This document shows positions 40,140-47,100 of a DNA stretch of 47,100 nucleotides, in pieces; the first letter of the stretch is position 1; each line of letters begins with the position of its first letter. The position numbers and the translations under genes are program-made. The notes beneath the pieces are model-generated. The model saw only the letters and a list, made by a program, of their open reading frames with translations. It was not told the DNA's origin and ran no database searches. This DNA is from JAYKHL01 sp035284865 (GTDB lineage Bacteria > Cyanobacteriota > Sericytochromatia > S15B-MN24 > JAQBPE01): assembly GCA_035284865.1 (NCBI GenBank), contig JAYKHL010000234.1, positions 1 through 47,100 of the forward strand. The letters run 5' to 3'.

Positions 40140-41405
40140 GTGCACGCCTCCGCCCTCCTGTTCGTGCCTTGGCCCCTGCTCGGGGCCGTCCACCTGGTCC
40201 TCACGGCCTGGAACATGCGTCGCTTCCAGGCCTCCGGGGCCTCCCGTCCCTCGCCTCCGGAGGGTAACGCCCCCGCTGCCCGGCCGGTCTCGCCAGGTGA
40301 GGTCCCCCTCCCCCCGGAGGTGTCGGTCGTGGTGCCCGTGCGTGACGAGGCAGGCACCCTGCCGGCCTGCCTGGCCGGCCTGATGGCGCAGGATCTCACG
40401 CGGGTGCAGGTCCTCGTGGTCGACGATGGGTCGACGGACGGCTCGGCGGAGGTCTCCCGGCAAGCCGCAGAAGAGCAGGCAGGCGTGCAGGTCTTGACGG
40501 CCTCGGAACCCGAGGCCGGGTGGTCTGGCAAGGCCTGGGCCTGCGCCAGGGGCTACGAGGAGGCCCAGGGGCGCTGGCTGGTGTTCCTTGACGGGGACGT
40601 GGTGCTGGCGCCCGGGGCGCTCGAGGCCGCCCTGACGGAGGCCAAGGCGGCCGACATGCTGATCTGGGCTCCGCGCCACCCGGCGGGGGGCCACCCACTG
40701 CACACGGCGCTCGCTCCCCTGACCGAGGCCCTTGCGCTGGCGTCGCTACCGCTCGACGCGGTGGAGGGTCTCCCGGACGCCAGGCTGGCCTGGCCCCTCG
40801 GGGCGTGCCTCGTGATCGAGCGCGGGGCCTACCAGCGGGCAGGGGGGCACGCGGCCACGTCGGGCACGACAGCGGTCGCGCTGGCCCTCGGCCGGGCCGT
40901 CAAGGCCAGCGGCGGCCGGGTGCGTGTGCGGGATGCCGGCCCCTGGGCAGCCCACGCGGGCCCGCGGGGCGCCTCGCCCGGGGCTGACGCCGCTGAAGGC
41001 GCCCCACCACCAGCCGCCGCAGGCCGTCCGGGCCCCGTGCTGGAGGACCTTCGACGCACGCTGTACCCGGCCCTTGGTGGGGCGGAGCTGCCGCTGCTGG
41101 CAGGGGTGGCGCTCGTCCTCGTGCTGTATGTGCTCCCCCCCCTGGCGGCGGCGGTGGGCTGGGTGGCGGGGTGGCCCGGGCTTGCCACGGCCGGCCTGCT
41201 GCAGACCGTGCTGGCGATCGCGGGGCGGGCCTGGCAGGTGGTGCGGCTCGGTCAGGCCCCCTGGACGGCTCCGCTCGTGCCCCTCGCCGCTGCTGCCTGG
41301 GTCGGCCTGGCCCTTGCCTCTCGCGGGGCCTGGCGCCAGGGCGGCGTGGCCTGGAAGGGGCGCGCCTGTCCGGCGCCAGTCGCCCCCCAGGCCGGCACGC
41401 GGTAG
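40140..41405 (+). CDS. Family 2 glycosyltransferase, membrane-associated (CrtQ/HpnB-like)
   Basis: The 421-residue GT-A fold enzyme has an N-terminal hydrophobic segment, the nucleotide-binding VSVVVPVRDEAGTL and LVVDDGSTDGS at about 60-105, and the segment GWSGKAWACARGYEEA before the metal motif LVFLDGDV. This last combination is seen in carotenoid- or hopanoid-associated glycosyltransferases. Three C-terminal membrane helices follow (about 315-400). The sequence after residue 260 is Ala/Pro-rich and poorly conserved in appearance. The GTG start has little ribosome-site support. The acceptor is unknown. Confidence 0.82.
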   Translation: MHASALLFVPWPLLGAVHLVLTAWNMRRFQASGASRPSPPEGNAPAARPVSPGEVPLPPEVSVVVPVRDEAGTLPACLAGLMAQDLTRVQVLVVDDGSTDGSAEVSRQAAEEQAGVQVLTASEPEAGWSGKAWACARGYEEAQGRWLVFLDGDVVLAPGALEAALTEAKAADMLIWAPRHPAGGHPLHTALAPLTEALALASLPLDAVEGLPDARLAWPLGACLVIERGAYQRAGGHAATSGTTAVALALGRAVKASGGRVRVRDAGPWAAHAGPRGASPGADAAEGAPPPAAAGRPGPVLEDLRRTLYPALGGAELPLLAGVALVLVLYVLPPLAAAVGWVAGWPGLATAGLLQTVLAIAGRAWQVVRLGQAPWTAPLVPLAAAAWVGLALASRGAWRQGGVAWKGRACPAPVAPQAGTR

Positions 41406-41408
41406 AAT
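41403..41408 (+). promoter_or_regulatory. Candidate -10 of bcp
   Basis: GGTAGAAT, a 5/6 match to TATAAT, overlaps the glycosyltransferase stop codon and lies 51 bases before the bcp ATG. The -35 is weak. Confidence 0.4.
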
Positions 41409-41459
41409 AGCGCGGCGCCGCTTGCAGGGGCGCGCCGTGTTCAGGAAGGAGCCCCGTAA

Positions 41460-41927
41460 ATGGCACCCATGATCGAGCCCGGGCAGGCCGCCCCCGGCTT
41501 CACGCTCACCGCCCACACCGGGGCTTCCGTCTCGCTGGAGGGGCTCCGCGGCAAGGACGTGGTGCTCTATTTCTATCCGAAGGACGACACGCCGGGCTGC
41601 ACCAAGGAGGCGTGCTCGTTCCGCGACCACTGGGAGACCCTGCAGGATCGGGGCGTCGTCGTGCTCGGGGTCAGCCCCGACGATGTGGCCTCACACCAGA
41701 AGTTCGTCGCCAAGTACAACCTGCCCTTCCTGCTGCTGGCGGACCCCGACCATGCCGTGGCCGAGGCCTATGGCGCCTGGGGCACCAAGTCGATGTACGG
41801 CAAGACCGTCACGGGGATCCTGCGCTCGACGTTCCTCATCGGCGCAGACGGGGTCGTGCGGCACGTCTTCAAGAAGCCCAGGACGGAGATCCACGCCGAA
41901 GAGGTGCTCGCCCGGCTGGCCCCCTGA
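41460..41927 (+). CDS. bcp: Thiol peroxidase of the Bcp/PrxQ family
   Basis: The 155-residue peroxiredoxin reduces peroxides with thioredoxin. The motif YPKDDTPGCTKEACSFRD gives the peroxidatic Cys47 and resolving Cys52, five residues apart as in E. coli Bcp. The conserved late arginine is in GILRSTFLIG. AAGGAG precedes the ATG by eight bases. Confidence 0.96.
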   Translation: MAPMIEPGQAAPGFTLTAHTGASVSLEGLRGKDVVLYFYPKDDTPGCTKEACSFRDHWETLQDRGVVVLGVSPDDVASHQKFVAKYNLPFLLLADPDHAVAEAYGAWGTKSMYGKTVTGILRSTFLIGADGVVRHVFKKPRTEIHAEEVLARLAP

Positions 41928-41954
41928 AGGGCCCGGAACGCAGCAGGAGGCACC

Positions 41955-42767
41955 ATGGCCCATCTCCTACTTACGAGCGCCACCCTGGCCCTGACAGGCT
42001 GCCTCCTCAGCGGCTGCCTGCTTGCCACGCCCGCCACGGGGCTGTGCCTCACCGAGGCCTGCCAGGCCTTCGAGGCCCAACGTGCCGCGCTGGCGGCCCC
42101 TGAGCCTCCCCCCGAGCGCTACAGCGCGCCGGACTTCGAGCTCATCTATCCGGGAGAATGGGGCCAGCTCGGGACACCCGTGCGGACCGAGGCCGGTCAG
42201 GAGGAGGTGCGCCCGCTGCTCGATCAGACGGACCCGACGGGGTTCTCGACCCTGAGGGTGGCGGTGGGTCGCTCGATCCCCCTCGAGGAAGGCGGGGCAG
42301 TGGCCGAGTCGCTGCGGGTCCTCACCATCAACCGGGCCCTGACGCCGGGCGCCCCGCCCGCCTCGTCGCTCGAGGAGCTGACCCGCCTGAGCACCCGCCA
42401 GAACTTCCAGGACCCGGCCGAGGTCGTGGAGGCGCCGGCCCGCCTCTCCAACCTCCCGGGCTACCAGGTGTCGGTGGTGGGGCTGCCACGTGGGGGGGGC
42501 TCGCTGGCGATGCGCATGGTGGCCAGGGCCACGACCCATCGGGGCCGAGGCTACATCGTCCGGCTCTCCGTGCCCGAGGTGCGGTACACGGCGGCAGCCA
42601 GCCTGTATGACCGGGTCTTCGATGGGTTCACGCTGCTCGATGGTGATCCCACCTACCCGCTGCCCGCCGAACCCGCCCCGGCGGCCACCGCGTCGGACAC
42701 CACCCCCCTCGCTCCGCCATCGCCAGCGGCCTCGTCGACGCCAGCCGTCGGAGGGCCCGCGCCCTGA
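41955..42767 (+). CDS. Putative lipoprotein of unknown function
   Basis: The 270-residue protein has a short hydrophobic leader with two possible lipobox cysteines, LTGC (Cys16) and LSGC (Cys21); the second has the better spacing from a membrane segment. The middle (about 50-235) alternates strands and helices and contains FELIYPGEWGQ and LPGYQVSVVGL, reminiscent of PsbP-like or DUF1795-type folds that attach to the envelope. The tail (235-270) is Pro/Ala/Thr-rich and disordered. AGGAGG precedes the ATG. It lies 27 bases after bcp. I cannot assign a role. Confidence 0.72.
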   Translation: MAHLLLTSATLALTGCLLSGCLLATPATGLCLTEACQAFEAQRAALAAPEPPPERYSAPDFELIYPGEWGQLGTPVRTEAGQEEVRPLLDQTDPTGFSTLRVAVGRSIPLEEGGAVAESLRVLTINRALTPGAPPASSLEELTRLSTRQNFQDPAEVVEAPARLSNLPGYQVSVVGLPRGGGSLAMRMVARATTHRGRGYIVRLSVPEVRYTAAASLYDRVFDGFTLLDGDPTYPLPAEPAPAATASDTTPLAPPSPAASSTPAVGGPAP

Positions 42768-42782
42768 CAGGGGCTGGTCGGG

Positions 42783-42788
42783 TATACT
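42783..42788 (+). promoter_or_regulatory. Candidate -10 of the ankyrin/His-repeat gene
   Basis: GGTATACT, a 5/6 match, 31 bases before the ATG. CTGACA upstream is too close (13 bases) to serve as a normal -35. Confidence 0.45.
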
Positions 42789-42819
42789 GAGACGCGCGTC
42801 CCCCCTCCGAGGAGAACCC

Positions 42820-44157
42820 ATGTCCCGCAAGATGATTCTCAGCCTCGCCGCCACGGTCCTCGTGGGCAGCGCCTCGACCCTGGGGGCCTGGGCCGCGCCG
42901 GCCCGCACGGCCCAGGAGAACGAGCTGATCGAGGCAGCCTACCGCGGCCTGTTGCCGAAGGTCACCAGCCTGCTGGACCAAGGGGCCTCCGTGGAGGCGC
43001 AGGATGAGAACGGCTACACCGCGCTGCACTGGGCCGCGCAGTCCGGTTGGCCCCTGACCAGCAAGGCCCTGATCGCCCGGGGGGCGACGGTGGACGCCAG
43101 AGACAGTGTCGGGCGCACGCCGCTGCTGCTTGCGACCGTACGAAAGAACACGGCGGTGGTCCGGGCCCTGCTGGCAGCAGGGGCCGATCCCCTCACCAAA
43201 GACAACAACGGGCTCAGCGCCCTGGACTATGCGCGCAGCAACCGCCTGACGCTCCTGACGAGCCTGCTCAGCGAGGCGGGCAACAACGCCGGTTCCACCA
43301 AGTCCGCGGCCCACGGCGCCGACCGTGGCACCACCCACGCCAAGCCCGCGGCCCACGGCGCCGACCACGGCGCCAGCCACGCCAAGCCTGCGGCCCACGG
43401 CACCGACCACGGCGCCAGCCACGCCAAGCCTGCGGCCCACGGCGCCGACCACGGTGCCAGCCACACCAAGCCTGCGGCCCACGGCACCGACCACGGCGCC
43501 AGCCACGCCAAGCCTGCGGCCCACGGCGCCGACCACGGCGCCAGCCACGCCAAGCCTGCGGCCCACGGCGCCGACCACGGCGCCAGCCACGCCAAGCCCG
43601 CGGCCCACGGCGCCGACCACGGTGCCAGCCACGACCAGCCCGCGGCCCACGGCGCCGACCACGGCGCCGACCACGGCGCCAGCCACGCCAAGCCCACCGC
43701 GCACGGCACTGACCACGGCGCCACCCACGCCAAACCCGCGGCCCACGGCGCCGACCACGGCCTGGCGCCAGCGCCCTTCCCGACACCTGCTCGGCCAACA
43801 GCCATCAAGCCGGCAGCGGTGGCCAGCCGCAGCGGGACAACCGCCAACCTGGACGCCCGCTTCCGCAGCGAGCTGCAAAAGCTCTACGGCCAGTACACCG
43901 ACCACGTGGGCAAGCGGGACCCGGACAACATGAACCAGCGGGGCTTTGATCAGGACACCGAGGACAAGCTGGAGCGGCTCTTCAGCCTCTTGGCCTACGG
44001 CGGCAAGGAGGTAATCGCGCGCACCAAGGTCGTCGACGCTCGCACCTTGCTGGCCGGGGCCCTCAAGCGGGTGGAGGGGCCGGACGGCAACGACGACAAG
44101 GACTGCCGGGCCACGCTCGAGGCGGTCGACCGGCTGTTGACGGGGCAGGGGCTGTGA
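42820..44157 (+). CDS. Exported ankyrin-repeat protein with histidine-rich tandem repeat
   Basis: The 445-residue protein has a signal peptide (about 1-25, ending GAWA before APARTA). About three ankyrin repeats follow (residues 35-145: NGYTALHWAAQSGW, GRTPLLLATVRKN, NGLSALDYARSN). Residues 163-314 are ten tandem units of about 14 residues, pattern AAHGADHGASHAKP, plus a partial unit, with 32 histidines spaced every four residues. The C-terminal domain (about 335-445) is charged and helical with DxDNMNQRGFD-like character. The His array should bind Ni, Zn, Cu or Co and may store or buffer metal outside the membrane. CGAGGAG precedes the ATG by about six bases. Confidence 0.85.
   Translation: MSRKMILSLAATVLVGSASTLGAWAAPARTAQENELIEAAYRGLLPKVTSLLDQGASVEAQDENGYTALHWAAQSGWPLTSKALIARGATVDARDSVGRTPLLLATVRKNTAVVRALLAAGADPLTKDNNGLSALDYARSNRLTLLTSLLSEAGNNAGSTKSAAHGADRGTTHAKPAAHGADHGASHAKPAAHGTDHGASHAKPAAHGADHGASHTKPAAHGTDHGASHAKPAAHGADHGASHAKPAAHGADHGASHAKPAAHGADHGASHDQPAAHGADHGADHGASHAKPTAHGTDHGATHAKPAAHGADHGLAPAPFPTPARPTAIKPAAVASRSGTTANLDARFRSELQKLYGQYTDHVGKRDPDNMNQRGFDQDTEDKLERLFSLLAYGGKEVIARTKVVDARTLLAGALKRVEGPDGNDDKDCRATLEAVDRLLTGQGL
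43306..43761 (+). repeat. 42-bp in-frame tandem repeat array
   Basis: Nine units of 42 bases, one of 54 and a final 24-base partial copy (152 codons) encode the His-rich segment of the ankyrin protein. Central units are nearly identical at the DNA level and outer units have diverged, as expected for expansion by slippage or unequal exchange. The 54-base unit has an internal duplication of the HGAD codons. It is not a CRISPR: there are no spacers and the frame is kept. Confidence 0.95.
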
Positions 44158-44163
44158 GGCCCC

Positions 44164-44192
44164 AGGCGGGCTGAGCCAGCCTCAGCCCGCCT
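44164..44192. terminator. Bidirectional terminator with 12-base perfect stem
   Basis: AGGCGGGCTGAG pairs exactly with CTCAGCCCGCCT around a five-base loop CCAGC, directly after the ankyrin gene. The stem contains the stop codon of the convergent hydrolase gene (44182-44184). No U-run is present on either side. Confidence 0.6.
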
Positions 44193-44970
44193 GTCGGTGG
44201 CGACGCAAGAAGGCGGCGTAGGCGGCCGAGAACACCGTCGGCTCGTACTCGCGAAAGAGGTGGCCGGCCCGGGGCACGACGAGCAGGTGGGCATCGGGCC
44301 GACGGGCGCGAACCTCCACGGCAGCCTCGAGCGGCACCAGCTCATCGCGATCACCCACCGAAAAAAAGAGGGGCAGCCTGTCACGGTCCCTCTCCAGAGC
44401 CTCCCAGCCCACCGCCGGGTGGTCGGGCAGGGTCTGCAGCAGGCCCCCCACCTGCCCCGCCAGGCCACGCCAGTGGTCCGGACCGTGGTGGCGGCCGTGG
44501 AGCTCGGCGAGGTAGCGCTCCCAGTGGGGGTAGGCCCTCAGGATCGACGCCGGCTGGAAGAAGTCCAGCCGGTCCTCGGCGTGCGTCCGGGTCCACCCCG
44601 GCCGGACACCGGCCAGCGCCAGGGTGGCCACCCGCTCGGGGGCTGCCGCGCGCAGGGCCAGCGCGACGTAGCCCCCCAGGGAGGTGCCCAGGACGTGGAC
44701 ACGGTCCAGCCCCAGGGCGTCGAGGACCCCCAGGACATCCGCGCACAGCACCTCGAGCGTGAAGCGGCCCGAGGGGTTGCTGCTGGCGCCGTGCCCCCTC
44801 AGGTCGAGCCCGAAGAGCCGGTGGCGGGCGGAAAGCGGCGCGACCACGAGCCTGTAGTTCTGCTCGGCGGTGGAGAGGGCACCGTGCAGCAGCAGGACTG
44901 GCTCACCAGCCTGCCCCCAGGCCTCCCAGGCCAGCCGGGCGCCGTCGGGCGCCATCCAGGCGGCGGACAC
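44182..44970 (-). CDS. Alpha/beta hydrolase
   Basis: The 262-residue alpha/beta hydrolase has the HG oxyanion motif in LLLHGALST, the nucleophile elbow GTSLGG with Ser97, the acid in SVGDRDELVP and the catalytic histidine in RAGHLFREY. A helical cap region (about 125-190) is rich in Trp and His. Substrate is unknown; esters or haloalkane/peroxidase-like substrates are all possible. GTG at 44970 lies five bases after the UDP-glucose dehydrogenase stop; ATG at 44955 is the alternative. It is the last gene of the minus-strand operon. Confidence 0.85.
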   Translation of the reverse strand: MSAAWMAPDGARLAWEAWGQAGEPVLLLHGALSTAEQNYRLVVAPLSARHRLFGLDLRGHGASSNPSGRFTLEVLCADVLGVLDALGLDRVHVLGTSLGGYVALALRAAAPERVATLALAGVRPGWTRTHAEDRLDFFQPASILRAYPHWERYLAELHGRHHGPDHWRGLAGQVGGLLQTLPDHPAVGWEALERDRDRLPLFFSVGDRDELVPLEAAVEVRARRPDAHLLVVPRAGHLFREYEPTVFSAAYAAFLRRHRQAG

Positions 44971-44975
44971 GGGGC

Positions 44976-46319
44976 TCAGCCCACGGGGCTCACGCCCGAA
45001 TCGGAGGCCGGCACACCTTCCGCTGCGGGACGCCCCACGGAGTCGTAGACAAACCCCAGCGAGGCCATCTTGCCCGGCTCGAACATGTTGCGGCCATCGA
45101 TGACGATGGGCCGTCGCAGGAGGGTCTTGAGGTAAGGCAGGTTGAGGCCTTGGAACTCGCCCCACTCGGTCAGCAGCACCAGGCAGTCGGCACCTTCCGC
45201 CACCGCGTAGGGGTGCTCGAGGAACGACACGCCCTCCAGCACGGCGCGCGCCGTCTCATGCGCCACCGGATCGTAGGCCCGCACCTCCGCGCCCCGCGCC
45301 TGCAGCCACGGAATGATGTCCGTGCTCGGCGCCCCTCGCATGTCGTCCGTGTTGGGCTTGAAGGCGAGCCCCAGCACCCCCACGACCTTGCCCGTGAGGT
45401 CTCCGCCGAGCGCGGCCTCGATCTTCTCAGCCACGTGGCGCCGCTGGTCGGCGTTGATCCGCTCGACGGCTCGAAGCAGCTCGAACGCGTAGCCGTGTTT
45501 CTCGGCGATCGAGATGAAGGCCGAGACGTCCTTCGGAAAGCAGGCCCCGCCATAGCCCACGCCAGCCCGCAGGAACTGCTCGCCGATGCGCTTGTCGAGC
45601 CCCACCCCCTTGGCCACCTTGGTGATGTCGGCGCCCGTGCGCTCGCAGATCTGAGCCACCGCGTTGATGAAGCTGATCTTCATCGCCAGAAAGGCGTTGG
45701 AGGCGTGCTTGATGAGCTCGGCGCTGTTGAGGTCCGTGACGAGGATCGGGGCGTTGAGGGGCGTGTAGAGCTTGATCAGCAATGAGGCGGCCCGGTCGGA
45801 GTTGACGCCGAGCACAACGCGGTCCGACTCCAAGAAGTCTCGGATGGCCGACCCCTCCCGGAGGAACTCCGGGTTGCTGGCGATGTCGAAGTCCGCCCCG
45901 GCCGGCAGGTGGCTGCGGAACAGCTCGGCAAGCCACTCCCCCGTGCGCACCGGCACCGTGCTTTTCTCCACAATGAGCTTGTAGCCGTTCATGGCCGGGG
46001 CCATGGCGCCCGCGACGTGCTCGAAGGCGGAGAGATCAGCCTCACCATTGGGCTTGGGTGGGGTGCCCACGCAGATGAAGATCGCCTCCGAGCAGGCCGT
46101 CGCCTCGGCGATGTCGGTGGTGAACCGCAGGCGCCCCTCGGCGACATTCGTCTTCACCAGCACGTCGAGGCCTGGCTCGTAGATGGGCATCTGACCGGCC
46201 TTGAGCTTCTCGACCTTGGCGGCCTGGTTGTCGACGCACACGACCCGGTGCCCCAGGTGGGCAAAGCAGGCACCCGTCACCAGGCCGACGTAGCCGCTTC
46301 CGATGATGGCAATGTCCAT
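44976..46319 (-). CDS. ugd: UDP-glucose 6-dehydrogenase
   Basis: The enzyme oxidises UDP-glucose to UDP-glucuronate with two NAD+, supplying exopolysaccharide and glycan synthesis. The 447-residue protein starts with the Rossmann motif IAIIGSGYVGLVTG, and has the conserved FICVGTPP, EKSTVPVRTG, NPEFLREGSA and the catalytic Cys260 in GVGYGGACFPKD. The C-terminal domain has FKPNTDDMRGAPS. AAGGGAGAAGG precedes the ATG. A related UDP-mannose or UDP-GlcNAc dehydrogenase function is unlikely given these motifs. Confidence 0.95.
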   Translation of the reverse strand: MDIAIIGSGYVGLVTGACFAHLGHRVVCVDNQAAKVEKLKAGQMPIYEPGLDVLVKTNVAEGRLRFTTDIAEATACSEAIFICVGTPPKPNGEADLSAFEHVAGAMAPAMNGYKLIVEKSTVPVRTGEWLAELFRSHLPAGADFDIASNPEFLREGSAIRDFLESDRVVLGVNSDRAASLLIKLYTPLNAPILVTDLNSAELIKHASNAFLAMKISFINAVAQICERTGADITKVAKGVGLDKRIGEQFLRAGVGYGGACFPKDVSAFISIAEKHGYAFELLRAVERINADQRRHVAEKIEAALGGDLTGKVVGVLGLAFKPNTDDMRGAPSTDIIPWLQARGAEVRAYDPVAHETARAVLEGVSFLEHPYAVAEGADCLVLLTEWGEFQGLNLPYLKTLLRRPIVIDGRNMFEPGKMASLGFVYDSVGRPAAEGVPASDSGVSPVG

Positions 46320-46389
46320 GGGGCCTTCTCCCTTCTGTGCTGCACGGCGCGGCCGCGACGCCCATGCCATCGGCGCCGGTCAGACCATT

Positions 46390-46911
46390 CTACAGCTTGG
46401 GCCCGGGTTTCTGGGCCTCCGCGGCGAGCTCGAGCAGGCGGCTCAGCAAGCCCTGCACCGCCGGGCGGCTGAAGCCTGCTCGCACGAGCGCCCCGATGGC
46501 GTTGAAGGTGGACCGCAAGACCTCCGCCAGAGACACGGCCCCGCGCTCCGCGAGCTCGGAGGAGCGCTGCCGGGCCCGCCCCACCACGACAAGCAGGGCC
46601 TCCTCGACGGGGGTCAGAAGGCGGATGAGGACCTCCAGCGTGCGACGCACCATGCGCACCCGGGTCCGAGCCGTGACCGCCTTCAGGCGCTCCCAGCGGG
46701 GCGCCAGCCACCGCCAGGCCCACACCAGAAGGCCCGCCACGTGGCGCAGGCACCACGCCCGCAGGGCGCGCGCCCGGGGAGCGAGCACCCGCTCCCCGAA
46801 GAGCTTCACGAGGAGGAAGGCGATCATGCCCGCCGCCACGGCCATGTTGCGGGCCCGCACGGCGGCCTCCTGCAACACCTGGCCTGGCGAGTTGGTGGGC
46901 TGAATGGTCAT
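46390..46911 (-). CDS. Small membrane-anchored protein of unknown function
   Basis: I recognise no family for this 173-residue protein. One clear hydrophobic helix (about 20-40: NMAVAAGMIAFLLVKLFG) is followed by strongly basic amphipathic helices rich in Arg and Trp (45-100), then a second moderately hydrophobic helix near 92-110 and a helical tail. The basic segments suggest interaction with the membrane surface or nucleic acid. It lies 48 bases after the RodZ-like gene and 70 bases before ugd, on the same strand. Confidence 0.6.
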   Translation of the reverse strand: MTIQPTNSPGQVLQEAAVRARNMAVAAGMIAFLLVKLFGERVLAPRARALRAWCLRHVAGLLVWAWRWLAPRWERLKAVTARTRVRMVRRTLEVLIRLLTPVEEALLVVVGRARQRSSELAERGAVSLAEVLRSTFNAIGALVRAGFSRPAVQGLLSRLLELAAEAQKPGPKL

Positions 46912-46958
46912 GCCTGCGCGAGCCCCGCTGCGCGTGTCACCCCGCGACCCCGGGGCCG

Positions 46959-47100
46959 TCAGGGCTTGTAAACGCGGGTCACGACCTCGCCGTGGCCCCC
47001 GAGCCGACCCACATCCCGGCCATTCCGGAAGACCTGGACGCCCCCGGCGTTGCCGGCGGACACCTCGATCTCCCGCCCCTTGAACCGCTGCAGCTCACCG
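46959..47100 (-). CDS. RodZ-like protein, C-terminal DUF4115 end (partial, 5' end outside window)
   Basis: The minus strand is open from the right edge to a TGA at 46961-46959 and encodes 46 residues. The sequence includes FKGREIEVSAGNAGGVQVF and GRLGGHGEVVTRVYKP, matching the DUF4115 beta-domain at the periplasmic end of RodZ (the GNAGGVEV and GxxGEVVTR pattern). RodZ links MreB filaments to cell-wall synthesis. The N-terminal helix-turn-helix and membrane helix should lie beyond the edge. Confidence 0.75.
   Translation of the reverse strand, partial: GELQRFKGREIEVSAGNAGGVQVFRNGRDVGRLGGHGEVVTRVYKP

Noticed and set aside
43306..43761. Possible CRISPR array
   Set aside because: The units are contiguous, in frame, with no unique spacers, and no cas gene is present.
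42628..43905. A repetitive minus-strand open frame (GVAGAVVGAVGR-like repeat) opposite the His-rich repeat
   Set aside because: The repeat is the reverse complement of the His-rich codons. The plus-strand frame has a signal peptide, ankyrin repeats and a good ribosome site.

Overview
The window is high-GC, gene-dense bacterial chromosome with housekeeping, biosynthetic, signalling and transport genes. There are no insertion sequences, phage genes or CRISPR arrays, and I see no sign of recent transfer. The organism cannot be fixed from this sequence. Cyanobacterium-style histidine kinases, a large membrane protein that reminds me of a cyanobacterial family, an N-succinyl DAP pathway and the order dgt-dnaG-rpoD would fit a non-photosynthetic relative of Cyanobacteria (Sericytochromatia-like). 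A deep-branching Firmicutes-like lineage is not excluded. This placement is inference.

Left part (1-11 kb). The first ~220 bases look like the promoter and leader of an rRNA operon that runs off the left edge. Next come the two subunits of adenosylcobalamin/PLP-dependent D-lysine 5,6-aminomutase (kamD-kamE, minus strand), divergent from a PadR-type regulator. A KamB-type reactivase gene is 4-bp coupled to a DHH nano-RNase/phosphatase gene. A rhomboid protease, a zinc-finger/membrane/Ig-like protein, RNase Z, a PiT phosphate transporter with its PhoU-like partner, and a HTH_25/coiled-coil protein follow.

Centre (11-32 kb). recN, a small unknown gene, a dGTPase-like gene, dnaG and the primary sigma factor gene are followed by a tRNA-Ile2(CAU) with its own promoter and a phosphoribosyltransferase. 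On the minus strand lies a signalling operon of two response regulators, two histidine kinases and, probably, a small unknown protein. One regulator has a catalytically degenerate HD-GYP domain and one kinase carries a lone Ser/Thr-kinase N-lobe. A plus-strand lysine/diaminopimelate cluster follows (dapD, dapE, ferredoxin, a DapC-like aminotransferase), then a PHP phosphoesterase. It converges on a SWIM-SNF2 helicase at an A+T-rich hairpin.

Right part (32-47 kb). infA overlaps a multi-pass membrane protein gene with voltage-sensor-like features, followed by an ATP-grasp enzyme and a DnaJ/zinc-ribbon protein. A tightly overlapped Mn/Zn ABC importer operon is headed by a DtxR/MntR regulator whose near-perfect palindromic operator covers a probably leaderless start. 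A family 2 glycosyltransferase, Bcp peroxiredoxin, a lipoprotein and an exported ankyrin protein with 32 histidines in a 152-residue tandem repeat follow. The window ends with an alpha/beta hydrolase, UDP-glucose dehydrogenase, a membrane protein and the 3' end of a RodZ-like (DUF4115) gene on the minus strand.

Several probable promoters share a GGTAnnAT-like -10 element with weak -35 boxes.
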